NCBI GenBank assembly: GCA_014904985.1
Contig: MU129030.1
Span: 1 to 64,000, forward strand
Direction: 5' to 3'
Source of the DNA: Hydnum rufescens UP504
Lineage: Eukaryota > Basidiomycota > Agaricomycetes > Cantharellales > Hydnaceae
Length of the DNA stretch: 64,000 nucleotides
Of this stretch, positions 55,021 to 64,000 are shown in pieces. The position numbers and the translations under genes are program-made. The number at the start of each line of letters is the position of its first letter. Positions within the stretch are counted from its first letter, which is position 1. Below the pieces are notes generated by a model that was not told the origin of the DNA, ran no database searches, and saw only the letters and a program-made list of their open reading frames with translations.

Positions 55021-55290
55021 GAATATCCCCCTCATTTTTGATCGGATCGACTCGGCAAGATAGCGCCCAGAAAGCTACGATAAATACCTATCCAACGGTA
55101 CCACATACGCGTTTATGTGATACGAACTGCATCCTCCAGGTCGATTTTACCTCATGCTCCACATTATCCTTCAGTATTTTGCGAATATCTCCACCAGTTT
55201 TGATCCGATTCGTTAGTAACAACCATCCCTGGAAAGACGCTAAAAGTCCGTATCGAATGGTACCAAGGAACAAACGAGAGGATTAGAACT
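55020..55290. repeat. Satellite-like unit, two copies, inverted relative to 63570-64000
   Basis: Two related segments contain AAGTATTTCGCGAATATC / CAGTATTTTGCGAATATC, a GATC(G/C)GATTCG-like word, a CCCAGAAAGC / CCTGGAAAGAC word and a CC(A/G)TATCGAATGGTACCA / ATCCAACGGTACCA end. The reverse complement matches the three units at the right end of the window. The hairpin at 55098-55123 lies between the two copies. Confidence 0.65.
55098..55123. repeat. Isolated H1-like hairpin
   Basis: GTACCACATA, loop CGCGTT, TATGTGATAC. One mismatch. Same general design (TACCACAnn...) as the H1 hairpins of the 42-43.5 kb array, but with A/T in place of the GC clamp. Confidence 0.5.
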
Positions 55291-56337
55291 CGGCTTTCTG
55301 CAATTTAGTCTCCCCATGTCTCATTTCACTTTTACCTCCGCTTTTCTGATTATTAAAGGCAATTATGGTTCCGGCACCCTATGTCCGATGGAGGGTACAT
55401 CTAGGGCGACCAGTTCCACCTTTCCCAAGGGATTCTGTTCAGTAGGAGAGGAGGAATACCTTGGTTAAGCCATATTCCCCTATCCTGACTTGTTAATTGA
55501 ATATCTCCTTCAGTTTTGAAGCTTTTGACTTGATTTCTTTTCATCATTTTCGCCTTAACCCCACCTTTCTGCCGGTTACCATGGCATTATTCCAAGATGT
55601 ATATTAAGTGCAGGGGATGTGAATTTTGATTGATTTCCCCCTCACCCTCAGTCTCTGAAGTCTTGAAGGACAGCTGTTGGCAACAGGGTGACTTCCAGAA
55701 TACATCTAGTATTGTTCATGCTTTGGATAGGCCCTCAAGAGGAGAGCCATCAGTGTGATTTCTGAATTAAATCCTCCATCCATTCATTGTTAGAGCAAGC
55801 CTGTCCTAGCAAGACAAATTCTCAACCTCAAGGCCTTTCATTCAATCGGACCTTACCCTATGGATTGACTCTGTGGCCCTCTCCTTTGTCCTTGATTCAA
55901 CAATCTTGGACTGTGGCACAGTCTCTTAGGAGATTCCTGCTTACACCGGCCATAGGAAGTCTCCTGGCACCAACGCATGAATGGCCAGACAAGGGTCAGC
56001 AATAGGTGCTTCCAGTGGTTGGCCACAATTTCCTTTGACTTCTCCCACCGTGGCCGGGAAGCAGACATTGCATTTCCCAGAAGACTCGTCAGCCCATGCT
56101 GTAAATATTTTGCAAAAAACACAGTAACTTACTGTGGAAGGGTTGCATCAAAACCCAGTAACTCTGTTGAATCAAGCTACAGTAACCCCATTTCATTAAA
56201 CCTTTTGCATCCAGGCTATTATTATTATTCCAGTTAAATAATATATATTTTATAATATTAATATCCCTAAATGTGGTAATTAGATAGCCCAATAAGGAAG
56301 GGTGCATTAGATAATATCCCATAATAACCTTGGATAA
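55291..56337. other. Repeat-like, no gene recognised
   Basis: AT-rich, with a perfect 17-bp palindrome CACAGTAACTTACTGTG at 56120-56136 and related GTAACTTAC/GTAAGTTAC words near 60352 and 60383 beyond the other end of the 56.3-60.2 kb element. Open frames of 72-89 codons have no domain. Confidence 0.45.
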
Positions 56338-56580
56338 TATCCAGTTACATAATACACTAATTCCTATTGAAAAAAAAGCCTAAATGCAGAAATTAAATGA
56401 ACTACATCCAAGAAAATTTTCCCCATCCAGCCCAATGGGGGCCCAGGACCAGGGGGTGGTGCCTGGGATGGATGGATGGACCCCTAGGGACCCTGATACA
56501 GTGAAAAAACCAGGCCCAGGGCCACTGGTTAGTGCCTGAAACAATGAGAACAGTAAAAACAGCACCAGAACCACCGGAAA
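56338..56580 (+). repeat. Terminal inverted repeat, left
   Basis: Starts TATCCAGTTACATAATACAC and contains ATTCCTATTG-A(8)-GCCTAAATGC, then a GC-rich GGGCCCAGGACCAGGGGGTG stretch, and ends CCAGAACCACCGGAA. Confidence 0.93.
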
Positions 56581-57035
56581 TTGCCAGAAATTAAGCGCTG
56601 GCAGATGAGTCTGAAATTTGGCACATGATTAGAGACTATTAGGACGCAAATCATATCAACATTTCAGCCCAATCCATGCATTACTTATGGAGATATGAGC
56701 CAAACAAGTTTGGACATTAAAAATTGATTTCCTCCCCCTATAAAATAGCTGGGGACTTGAACATTTACACAGAGTATCAAGTCATTATAAAGTAATTATG
56801 TGCAAAAGATCAGCCCAATCCATGCACTTAAAGAGGGGAACTGGGCAGGGGGGACCGGAACCACCGGAAGATGCCGGAAAATAAGCGCTGGGCGGATGTG
56901 TCTGAAATTCGGCGCATATTAGGAGGCTATTGGTATGCAAATCATATCAAAATTTCAGCCAAATCCATGCATTACTTATGAAGATATGAGCCAAACAAGT
57001 TTGAACATTGAAAATGGATTTACTCCCCCTACAGT
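56572..57035. repeat. About 180-bp direct repeat, two copies 285 bp apart
   Basis: Copies at about 56572-56745 and 56855-57035 share CACCGGAA(A/G)(A/T)TGCC(A/G)GAAA, TAAGCGCTGG, a CATGCATTACTTATG(G/A)AGATAT word and AGCCAAACAAGTTTG. They differ by about 10%. Confidence 0.85.
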
Positions 57036-57446
57036 CAAGATATGAACTTGAAATTTTACACAGAGTATAGTCATATAATGGACTAAATATATGCCAAACC
57101 TCAGCCCAATCAGTTGAGTTTGAGACATTCAACTCCCTTGGCAGGCAGAAAAGAGGAACAACCCCACCATAAATGTGAATCACCCCACACTGGGCCCAAA
57201 ATAGGTGGAATTGACCTGTAATATTATGATACAGACTATATCCAAAAATGGAATGAATTGGATGTGTGGAAGTGGCTGAAATTGAGGGGGAGGGGAAGGA
57301 TAATCAAAAGTGAATTACACAAGATGTAGAGCAGGCATGGATCTTATATTAGGCCACTAGTGTAATACAGATATGGGGAGCTCATATGCCAAATATCAGC
57401 CTAACCAAACTCCATTTAGGCATTGCTCCACATCATCCCCCCCTAA

Positions 57447-58377
57447 CTCACAATTTCCTCCCCAGGGCCTTCCATGCATGTCATTACCCTGAAAACTCAC
57501 AGTTGGCTCATCCAAACACATTCATAACATCCCTCAAAATTTCAGATTTCTTACTGCAATGTGAGACCTTGCAGAATATTTTCAAGTTTCACTGTAATAC
57601 ACCCTCCAGTGGGGCACTTCCAGAGCTCCAATGACTCTGATTTTTTGTAGGCCACACCTGGTCACCATTTGAGGCTCAGGTGCAAAATTTCAGGCCATTC
57701 TAAGCACTTCTGGCATTGGTCACATGACCCAGATCTTCCCCTCCCCCTGCTTACTCAGTGATCCAATTTGCATGAACTTTGTGGCCATTTGTAGTAGTAG
57801 TAGGTGGCACCCCATAATTCCAATTTGAAGACATTCCATGGAATATTCATTGAGTTATTCAAGAAACATTCCAGATCAATTCAATTTGAGGTCAGAACCA
57901 CAGTATTTCCAGTAAATACCATTGTTCTGACCTCAAATTGAATGATCTGGAATGTTTCTTGAATAACTCAATGAATATTCTATGGAATGTCTTCAAATTG
58001 GAATCATGGGGTGCCACCTACTACTACTACAAATGGCCACAAAGTTCATGCAAATTGGATCACTGAGTAAAGCAGGGGGAGGGGAAGATCTGGGTCATGT
58101 GACCAATGCCAGAAGTGCTTAGAATGGCCTGAAATTTTGCACCTGAGCCTCAAATGGTGACCAGGTGTGGCCTACAAAAAATCAGAGTCATTGGAGCTCT
58201 GGAAGTGCCCCCACTGGAGGGTGTATTACAGTGAAACTTGAAAATATTCTGCAAGGTCTCACATTGCAGTAAGAAATCTGAAATTTTGAGGGATGTTATG
58301 AATGTGTTTGGATGAGCCAACTGTGAGTTTTCAGGGTAATGACATGCATGGAAGGCCCTGGGGAGGAATATTGTGAG
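57447..58377. repeat. 930-bp near-perfect palindrome
   Basis: The left arm runs 57447-57898 and the right arm 57924-58377, with a 25-bp spacer that itself can pair (GTATTT...AAATAC). Arms of about 452 bp are near-identical in inverted order. Differences include a one-base gap near the centre and AATT versus ATATT at the outer ends. Open frames of 82 and 119 codons on opposite strands are mirror copies of each other, not separate genes. Confidence 0.95.
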
Positions 58378-59720
58378 GTCCGTAGGGGGCGGGACTGAGG
58401 TGCGGGAGCAGGGATGCCGTAGAAGGCGAGGTGCGGTGGTGGGGCTGAGGTACCTGTTGCAGGCGTATGCGAGGGCGTCCCCTCCCCAGGTATCTGCTGA
58501 TGTTGACACTAGCCGTAAGAGTCAGGAGCCGATGTGCCTGCGTCTACATCCCTTGTGGTAATTCACTTTGGTGTATTCCTTCCCCTTCTCTTCTTATCTT
58601 AATATTTTTCTAGCTCTATCTTTTCCCACCGAGGTCCAGACAGTGCCGATATGGGATGGATGACGTCGGGGACTCAGTAAGTGGGTGATGGTTACAGCAA
58701 GGTCCCGCCTATTTGTGCCCCGAGTGTGGGTGGAGTTCCACAGTTTTATGGGCGGTTGGGTCGCTCTTTTGGCGCGCGCGGCTGCCGTAGAGCGAGTGGA
58801 ACGCGGGTGCAGATCATCAACTGATTCGGCTGAGGTCTTGGCATGGTATATTTGATCGCGATACGTATGACTCAGTTACTCCCGTTGGTGAATAAAGTTT
58901 CAAGCGTCATCCTGATCTTGACTGTAGGGGAGAAGATCCGAGGTTGTCAAGGTGCAACACTGTTGTCTGGCTGCGATTATCTTCAGTTAAGTAATGCGAT
59001 CGGATTGCGAAATTGGATATGGCATTGGCGTGAGCCAATAGCGCGCGCGGAGAGAGCGCGCGAGGAGCGAGAGCAGCGCGGGCAGCTCCGAGGCGCTGGT
59101 AGTGGGGGCCTGGCAGCGTGTCCGTTGTGGGTGTCCGCGGGCGCGCCGCCACCCGGTCGCGCCCTCGTGAGAGCGAGAGGGGGTGGCGGTGGCGACAGGA
59201 AGTTACTGGGGTTGATAAGAGGAGCGTGGGGACGTGGGCGGGGGCGCGGGTGGTCGAAGATCGGCAGACGCGCGCGCTAGGGGTTGGAGGTCTGAGGGGG
59301 AAACACAATGACACCGAGCGCGAGGAACGTGTGTGCCAGTAGTCGTCGCATAGAGGTAGTAGCCGGGGGCGGGCGGCGGCGCGGAGGGGGGCGGACTGCG
59401 GACGTGGCGGGCGTCGAGAGGGCGTCCGAGATGATCTGGCGGCGGGGGGGGGGCGCGCGGATAGTCAACCAGCGTGGCGGGGGGCCACGGGGAACTGTGG
59501 GCGACACGCCGAGCCCCGCGCGAGCGGAGTCTAGTCGGTGCGCGGCGGACCGGGGGCCGGTGGGCTGTCCCCCTGCCCATTCTCGGCCTCTTAAGGGCAT
59601 TGGATTGGCTGAGTTTTGCAGCACTATTACGTCAGTGCAATGACTGTCCTGGAGTACTCGGTGCCCCTCTAGTAGGGATCAAGGGCGTGTCCAGCGCTGG
59701 CAGAGGGCGGTTCCGATGGG
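58378..59720. other. GC-rich core of the inverted-repeat element
   Basis: An abrupt change from AT-rich palindrome to G+C-rich, CpG-rich sequence, with GCGCGC runs near 59040-59060 and G-runs near 59440-59450. Open frames up to 145 codons on both strands are Arg/Gly/Pro/Ala low-complexity and give no domain. No gene can be supported. Confidence 0.7.
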
Positions 59721-59920
59721 TGTTGCATGGGGGGGAGGAAAAGGCGAATTGCCGCTTAATGTCCAAACCGCTGTTTGGCGCCTCATATCCATAATAATCC
59801 ATGGATTGGGCGAAATTTGGAGTGAGAGTGGCATTGGGGGGCTAACGTAGTCTCTAATCATTGGGCGCAAACTAGACTCTCTCGTGGCGCGCCCCGTGCG
59901 CTCAGGGATTGCTCACTCGC

Positions 59921-60162
59921 AATTCCGGTGGTTCTGGCTGGTTTTACTTCTTCTCATTGTTTCAGGCACTAACCAGTGGCCCTGGGCCTGGTTTTTTCAC
60001 TGTATCAGGGTCCCTAGGGGTCCATCCACCCATCCCAGGCACCACCCCCTGGTCCTGGGCCCCCCATTGGGCTGGATGGGAAAATTTTCTTGGATGTAGT
60101 TCATTTAATTTCCGCATTTAGGCTTTTTTTCAATAGGAATCAGTGTATTATGTAACTGGATA
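59921..60162 (-). repeat. Terminal inverted repeat, right
   Basis: Inverted copy of 56338-56580. It differs by a few single bases (for example an extra G in the GGGCCC run and loss of one GGAT of a GGAT repeat). Confidence 0.93.
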
Positions 60163-60386
60163 CCATTTAGGAATCATTATATAATATTTTTAGTGACCCC
60201 AAACCCAGTATGGAAATTATCCTAAATAGGAAATGATTGGATGCAAATCCATTAAGAACCCAACTGAGCCATTGGCTGATATTAAAATGCCCAGGGTTGC
60301 CACAGCTCTGATGCAACAGCTGACCTGATGCATCAAAATGTGGTTATGGTAACTTACTGTAATTGATGCAAAAAACTTGTGGTAAG
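60163..60386. other. AT-rich flank, no gene
   Basis: Holds GGTAACTTACTGT and GGTAAGTTACTGT words and TGATGCA repeats. Nothing coding was seen. Confidence 0.5.
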
Positions 60387-60788
60387 TTACTGTATGTGAT
60401 GCAATAAGTCTACAGCATCAGGTGGACTCGTATAGCCATGTTGCAGCAGCATGGTGGGAGCATAACCGTCCTCTCTGACATCCTCCCATGCATCATCTGC
60501 TGCCTCCAAAGCCTGTGTAGATGATGAGTCCGCGAGATCCCTTTGATGACCAGGAGATGGCTGGACAATGATCTGGCTTCGGTCTCTGACAGGAGTGGCA
60601 GGGGGATTTCCTGCACCTTCATAGACTATGGGATGGATGATATGGCCCTTGTATGAACTGCCCACAGGGTGCTGATGGTGATGTTTCTTGGAAGGGGGGG
60701 GGATGAAATGGTAGTAGTGAGTGACCCCATTCTCCTCAACACTGAAATCCTGGCAAGCTTCAAAGTTGTGTTTGTGGGAGGACGCCAT
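60387..60788 (-). CDS. Small hypothetical protein, His/Pro-rich
   Basis: 134 codons from the ATG at 60788: MASSHKHNFEACQDFSVEEN, then THYYHFIPPPSKKHHHQHP, a Pro-rich middle, and an acidic AADDAWEDVREDG before the C-terminus. The frame is open further upstream only because the 19-bp array encodes a stop-free peptide, so the inner ATG is preferred. No family recognised. The tandem array begins about 20 bp upstream of the start codon. Confidence 0.45.
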   Translation of the reverse strand: MASSHKHNFEACQDFSVEENGVTHYYHFIPPPSKKHHHQHPVGSSYKGHIIHPIVYEGAGNPPATPVRDRSQIIVQPSPGHQRDLADSSSTQALEAADDAWEDVREDGYAPTMLLQHGYTSPPDAVDLLHHIQ

Positions 60789-60807
60789 CACTAAGGGAGC
60801 CCGAAAG

Positions 60808-61052
60808 AGGGGACGATCACACAAGTGGGGGACGATCACACAAGTGGGGGACAATCACACAAGCGGGGGATGATCACACAAGTGGGGGATGATCACACAA
60901 GCGGGGGACGATCACACAAGCGGGGGACGATCACACAAGTGGGGGACGATCACACAAGCGGGGGATGATCACACAAGCGGGGACGATCACACAAGTGGGG
61001 GACGATCACACAAGTGGGGGACGATCACACAAGTGGGGCACAATCACACACA
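60808..61052. repeat. 19-bp tandem array, about 13 copies
   Basis: Unit CGATCACACAAGTGGGGGA, with C/T and G/A variants at two positions (CGATCA or TGATCA; AAGT or AAGC) and occasional loss of one G. Each unit contains GATCACAC. It lies directly upstream of the minus-strand small gene. Confidence 0.95.
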
Positions 61053-61509
61053 GGAGGGTGATCACACATGACAGCAGAAGAACAGTCCCTGATAGAGAGG
61101 ACTGTGCGTATCTGGCAATCAATGCACAGGGAGCAACAGCGGAGAAGTGTTGCTGGCCAGCAGTTTGAATGGAGATTTCTGTGGAAATTGCCATAGATTG
61201 GCCACAGGTCTTGTGGGTAGGAAAGAAGGGAACACATGAAAAAACTAAAAGATGATATGGGCATATCACACACTGCAGGCTAACCTTGAAAAGGCCAAGA
61301 TGTCAAAGAAAATAAAACCACTACTCCCACTGCCTCCTAATCCCTTCATCGCACCCATCCGGCCATCCCTACCCAGAAGGACTGGAAGAACCTCCTGCAC
61401 AAGCCTTACGGCCCGCTCTGATTTACATAGGGGAAACAGGTTTCCAGGTCCTGTCCAACGTCCAACCATTTGACACTGGTTCCCATGTGCTGGGTGCCTC
61501 AGGCCGCAT

Positions 61510-62476
61510 CTATCGAGTCAAAGCCCCAGTGTACAAGGGTGCAAACATCTGGCCAGGGGTGAAAAACACAATGCTCCCCCTGCCACTGTCCATTTTGTGC
61601 AGCAGCTGTTCATTTAAGCCATTGGGACACTGTCCTTTAGGAGTTGTGATGAATCGCAGGGGGTATTCACTGGAATAGAACTCCTTTTTGTCCACATTCC
61701 AGTGCATAATCAGTGCTGAGGGGAAAAGGAAGAATACCCCAGTAGGGAGTTGGACCATGATGTTGGCTTCCAAATTCACGAGCCATGCATCTTCCACATC
61801 ATTGAAAAAACCTGGAAATGCTGAATTCAGTCCACTGCATTCATACATCTTCCTGCCTACTCACCAAATATGAACAGGGCACAAATTCCTACAGCAATGT
61901 TCTTCCTGTCATGGTGGGGCAATGTCTTCACATGTTCAGACAGAGAGGCGTTGATGGATACAAGGAAGAAAAGCGATGAGATCGCCTTGACCGCTCCATC
62001 AGTGCAATCTCGCCAATACTCATCACAACAGCAGTATTTCTTTGTGATGGCTGGAAAATATGTGTCCATCATGTTTGTCAGGATAGACCTAGGATGTAGA
62101 ATGCCATCAGACTCTGGATTGCACTATACAAATCTATCTTACGAACTCAATAAGCCCCCATTCCTTTGTACTTAATAATTTTTCCATGGGGCCTTGGTGA
62201 CTTTCATAGAATTTGGTCATAAAGGGCCTCTGTAGGGGGCAACACGAATCCTTAGAGGCTGGATATGTCTATGGGAGATTATTAACTCATGGCATCATTG
62301 TTTCCACTAGCGTGGTTAAATCCAAAGTTACAACTCCAATAGCAGCCATGGGCATGGGGCCCTTCCTGAATGTTTGTTTGTGAAATAAAGTGGTTGATTA
62401 TTCGTACGAGCCCCTCCATCCACTCCACACCCATGGCTGCTATAGAAGAAGGGTTGGGAGCTCTGATGACTGTCAA
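61510..62476 (-). CDS. Conserved hypothetical protein of agaricomycetes, multi-exon
   Basis: The best-supported part is an exon junction at about 61867/61807. ...GICALFIF ends at a GTGAGT donor and joins, after a TTTCCAG acceptor, to GFFNDVEDAWLVNLEAN, then IMVQLPTGVFFLFPSALIMHWN and a GRGSIVFFTPGQMF block, stop at 61510. From memory this VNLEAN/PSALxxHxN pattern belongs to a widespread, uncharacterised agaricomycete family often found near transposons. An upstream block (62476-62282, MTVIRAPNPSSIAAMGVEWM) may be an earlier exon. Function unknown. Confidence 0.55.
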
Positions 62477-62636
62477 ATCAAAATCTGGTTCAGCCAGTGT
62501 GTAGATAGGAGACTGTGTTTCTGTTTATTCAAATGGGTTGGTTTGCTTCAATGGTTGATCACTCTCTGCAAGATATGTATGTGTTTATTGGAGAATGGAA
62601 TGTGATATGGACTAGCAATAGTCAATGATATATCGT
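62477..62636. other. No gene recognised
   Basis: A short AT-rich spacer before the 30-bp repeats. Confidence 0.4.
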
Positions 62637-62755
62637 AGATGCTTATAGGAAGGCTTATACGTCATGTAGAATGCTTATAGAAAGGCTTATATGTGGAGGA
62701 TGCTTATAGGAAGGCTTATATGTCTGGGATGCTTATGGAAAGGCTTATACATGTT
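62637..62755. repeat. About 30-bp tandem repeat, 4 copies
   Basis: The unit GATGCTTATAGGAAGGCTTATA(C/T)GT recurs near 62638, 62668, 62697 and 62728 with 29-31 bp spacing. Confidence 0.85.
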
Positions 62756-63180
62756 TGTGTTGTGTTTGTTGTTTACTGATATTTGTGTGTCCTTGTTTAC
62801 GTCCTCCTAGTCAAAATGCGGATATCTGTGGGCTATAGAATGGTCAGTGCTTGGTTAGTTTTGTTAGTATGCTTCAATCTTCTTTCCTGACTCGTATTTT
62901 GTTATGCTTACTTTTTCCTTGGATGTCCAGCAACTCTAACCTTAGGTTCTGCAACTATCCTTGGCTTCAGTATTTCGTGTAGATGACTTCCAGTAGCTTG
63001 GTCTCAACAACCTTGAAGATGACTTAGCTCCAGATGGCTTTAGATAGACAGTTCTTTAGATATTAAGCAGAATGGTAGACAGTAGTTGACAGTGGTTAAT
63101 TTCCAGAGTGAGGAGATGGGGGGGAACAAGAAAATCTGCTAGCTTATATACCTATCTGAAGGTGGCTGTGCATGGAGCAA
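62756..63180. other. No gene recognised
   Basis: T-rich DNA with no supported reading frame on either strand. Confidence 0.45.
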
Positions 63181-63400
63181 GAACAAAAGAGTAATAAAGC
63201 TATGAGATCATAGTGGAGTAGAACAAAAGAGTAATAAAGAAATGATGTCATAATGCAGTCATAGCTGAGTCATCCATAGAGTGTGATGTCATAGTGAAGT
63301 CATAGTGATGTCATTCATAAAGAGAACAAAAGGATTCATAAAGGGAATGATGTCACTAATTTGCTGAGCTTGTGGAGTGGTTGGAGCATGATGTCACTGG
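63181..63400. promoter_or_regulatory. Cluster of TGATGTCA words
   Basis: TGATGTCA occurs at about 63243, 63283, 63306, 63348 and 63389, plus TGAGTCAT at 63266, within 150 bp. A direct repeat of AGAACAAAAGAGTAATAAAG lies upstream (63181 and 63220). Resembles ATF/CREB and AP-1 sites, but no adjacent gene is recognised. Confidence 0.4.
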
Positions 63401-63569
63401 TCTTGTGATGTGTTTTGGAGCTCATGGGAAGCGAAATTAAGGGACATCTCCGGGTTCTGGAGATTAATCTGAGCATAGTCCAGTGGTTAAGGTGTTTTTG
63501 TTACTGGTTAATAAAAGGAACAAGTGCATGGTGTGGGATTTGATTCAGAGACAGCAGTTTGTATCTGTA

Positions 63570-64000
63570 ATAGGCGTGCTTGGTATCATTCGATGCGGAT
63601 TTTTAACAGCTTTCTGGGCGCGGTGGTTTCGAGCAGATCCGGTGTAAACTGATGGAGAAATTCGTTTTTTACTGATGGGGGTTGATTCTGGTAGTAATAT
63701 TGTTCTGTAGAGTTCAGTTTTGATCTGGTCTTTGCACGCTCAGTACCGTTGGATGCGGATTTTTTATATCTTTCCAGGCGTGGTTGTTCCGAGAGGATTG
63801 AATGCGAACTGACGGAGGTATTCATTTCTTACTGGAAATCCTGGATTTTAATAGTAAAATTGGTCTGGAGAGTGCAGTTTTGGTCCGTTCAACTTGTGTT
63901 TGGTACTGTTCGAAAGGTGTGCATTATAGCTTCCTAAGCGTTATATGGGCGTACCTCTCCGATCAAAACTGACGGAGTTATCAAACGAATTTGGTTTCTG
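63570..64000. repeat. About 165-bp satellite-like units, three diverged copies, open at window end
   Basis: Copies begin near 63572, 63741 and 63901. Each has GGTA(T/C)(C/T)(A/G)TTCGATGCGGATTTTT or a variant, a CTTTC(T/C)(G/A)GGCG word, an AACTGA(T/C)GGAG word and a TGGTCTG(G/T)AGAGT(G/T)CAGTTTTG word. The family is also present, inverted, at 55020-55290. Confidence 0.75.

Larger units (their letters stand above)
56338..60162. mobile_element. 3.8-kb element with long terminal inverted repeats, no transposase seen
   Basis: Bounded by a 242-bp inverted repeat of about 97% identity (56338-56580 and 59921-60162). A further about 160 bp of clearly related but diverged inverted sequence lies just inside. 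The interior holds direct repeats, a 930-bp palindrome and a GC-rich core, with no recognisable protein. No target duplication was found. It may be a foldback-type or non-autonomous DNA element. Confidence 0.65.

Noticed and set aside
57386..58509. Two ORFs with near-identical peptides on opposite strands
   Set aside because: They are mirror images produced by the long palindrome, not a gene pair.
58373..59643. Several 60-145 codon ORFs in the GC-rich core
   Set aside because: Open on both strands because of high GC; Arg/Gly/Pro-rich with no domain or splice support.
56338..60162. Target-site duplication of the inverted-repeat element
   Set aside because: Flanks (...CTTGGATAA and CCATTTAG...) do not match over any length typical of a known superfamily.
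60808..61052. CRISPR-like array of 19-mers
   Set aside because: No spacers between units; a simple tandem array.
1..64000. tRNA and rRNA genes
   Set aside because: I scanned for T-loop GGTTCRA words with matching arms and for rRNA-like blocks and found none that fold into a cloverleaf. A tRNAscan or Infernal run would be decisive.

Overview
The window is eukaryotic nuclear DNA from a filamentous fungus, most likely a basidiomycete of the Agaricomycetes. The protein families resemble those of Rhizoctonia/Ceratobasidiaceae, but that placement is an inference. The signs are: genes broken by many 45-65 bp GT-AG introns; Zn(II)2Cys6 regulators with the fungal-trans_2 type C-terminal domain; a KDZ-type transposase; a Ty3/Gypsy chromovirus; a Ty1/Copia element; and several repeats with no recognisable protein. 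I saw no rRNA, tRNA or CRISPR.

Layout. 1-4.7 kb is gene-poor repeat DNA: a 13-bp minisatellite, a pyrimidine-only tract and a 145-bp satellite, bracketed by two copies of a palindrome. 4.7-36 kb is the gene-rich part. In order it holds a truncated P-loop protein (-), a formin-type GBD/FH3 gene (+), an SNG1/DUF3533 membrane protein (-), an unrecognised spliced locus (+), a SIS1-type DnaJ (-) divergent from a VTC1-like polyphosphate-complex subunit (+), a long proline/serine-rich protein with WH2-like motifs (-) divergent from a MARVEL-type four-helix membrane protein (+), an APH-fold kinase-like gene (-), and four Zn(II)2Cys6 regulators, two of them close paralogues. 36.3-39.2 kb is the catalytic and BRCT part of the RNA polymerase II CTD phosphatase FCP1. 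Its 5' end is lost at the LTR of a truncated Copia element (39.2-41.6 kb).

41.6-43.9 kb is the most unusual stretch: an array of about seven units in which two families of perfect hairpins alternate. Read on the minus strand, one family lies at the 3' end of exon-like blocks and the other lies inside intron-like blocks with GTAAGT donors, TACTAAC branch sites and TAG acceptors. 44.0-54.5 kb is a KDZ transposase gene (-) split by a 7.4-kb Gypsy insertion with 632/633-bp LTRs and a GGTAC target duplication. The Gypsy carries a spliced, antisense zinc-cluster gene between pol and its 3' LTR. 54.5-64 kb is repeat-dominated: a 3.8-kb element with 242-bp inverted ends, a 930-bp near-perfect palindrome and a GC-rich core, then a 19-bp tandem array, two small hypothetical genes and dispersed satellite-like units.

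The gene-rich half looks like ordinary chromosome arm and the rest like a nested transposon block. Several recognised genes need a one-base correction to stay in frame, often in a short homopolymer. Some of the apparent gene breakage may therefore be assembly error rather than decay. The Gypsy stop codons, by contrast, fit CpG transitions. Exon boundaries given here are read by eye and are approximate unless stated.
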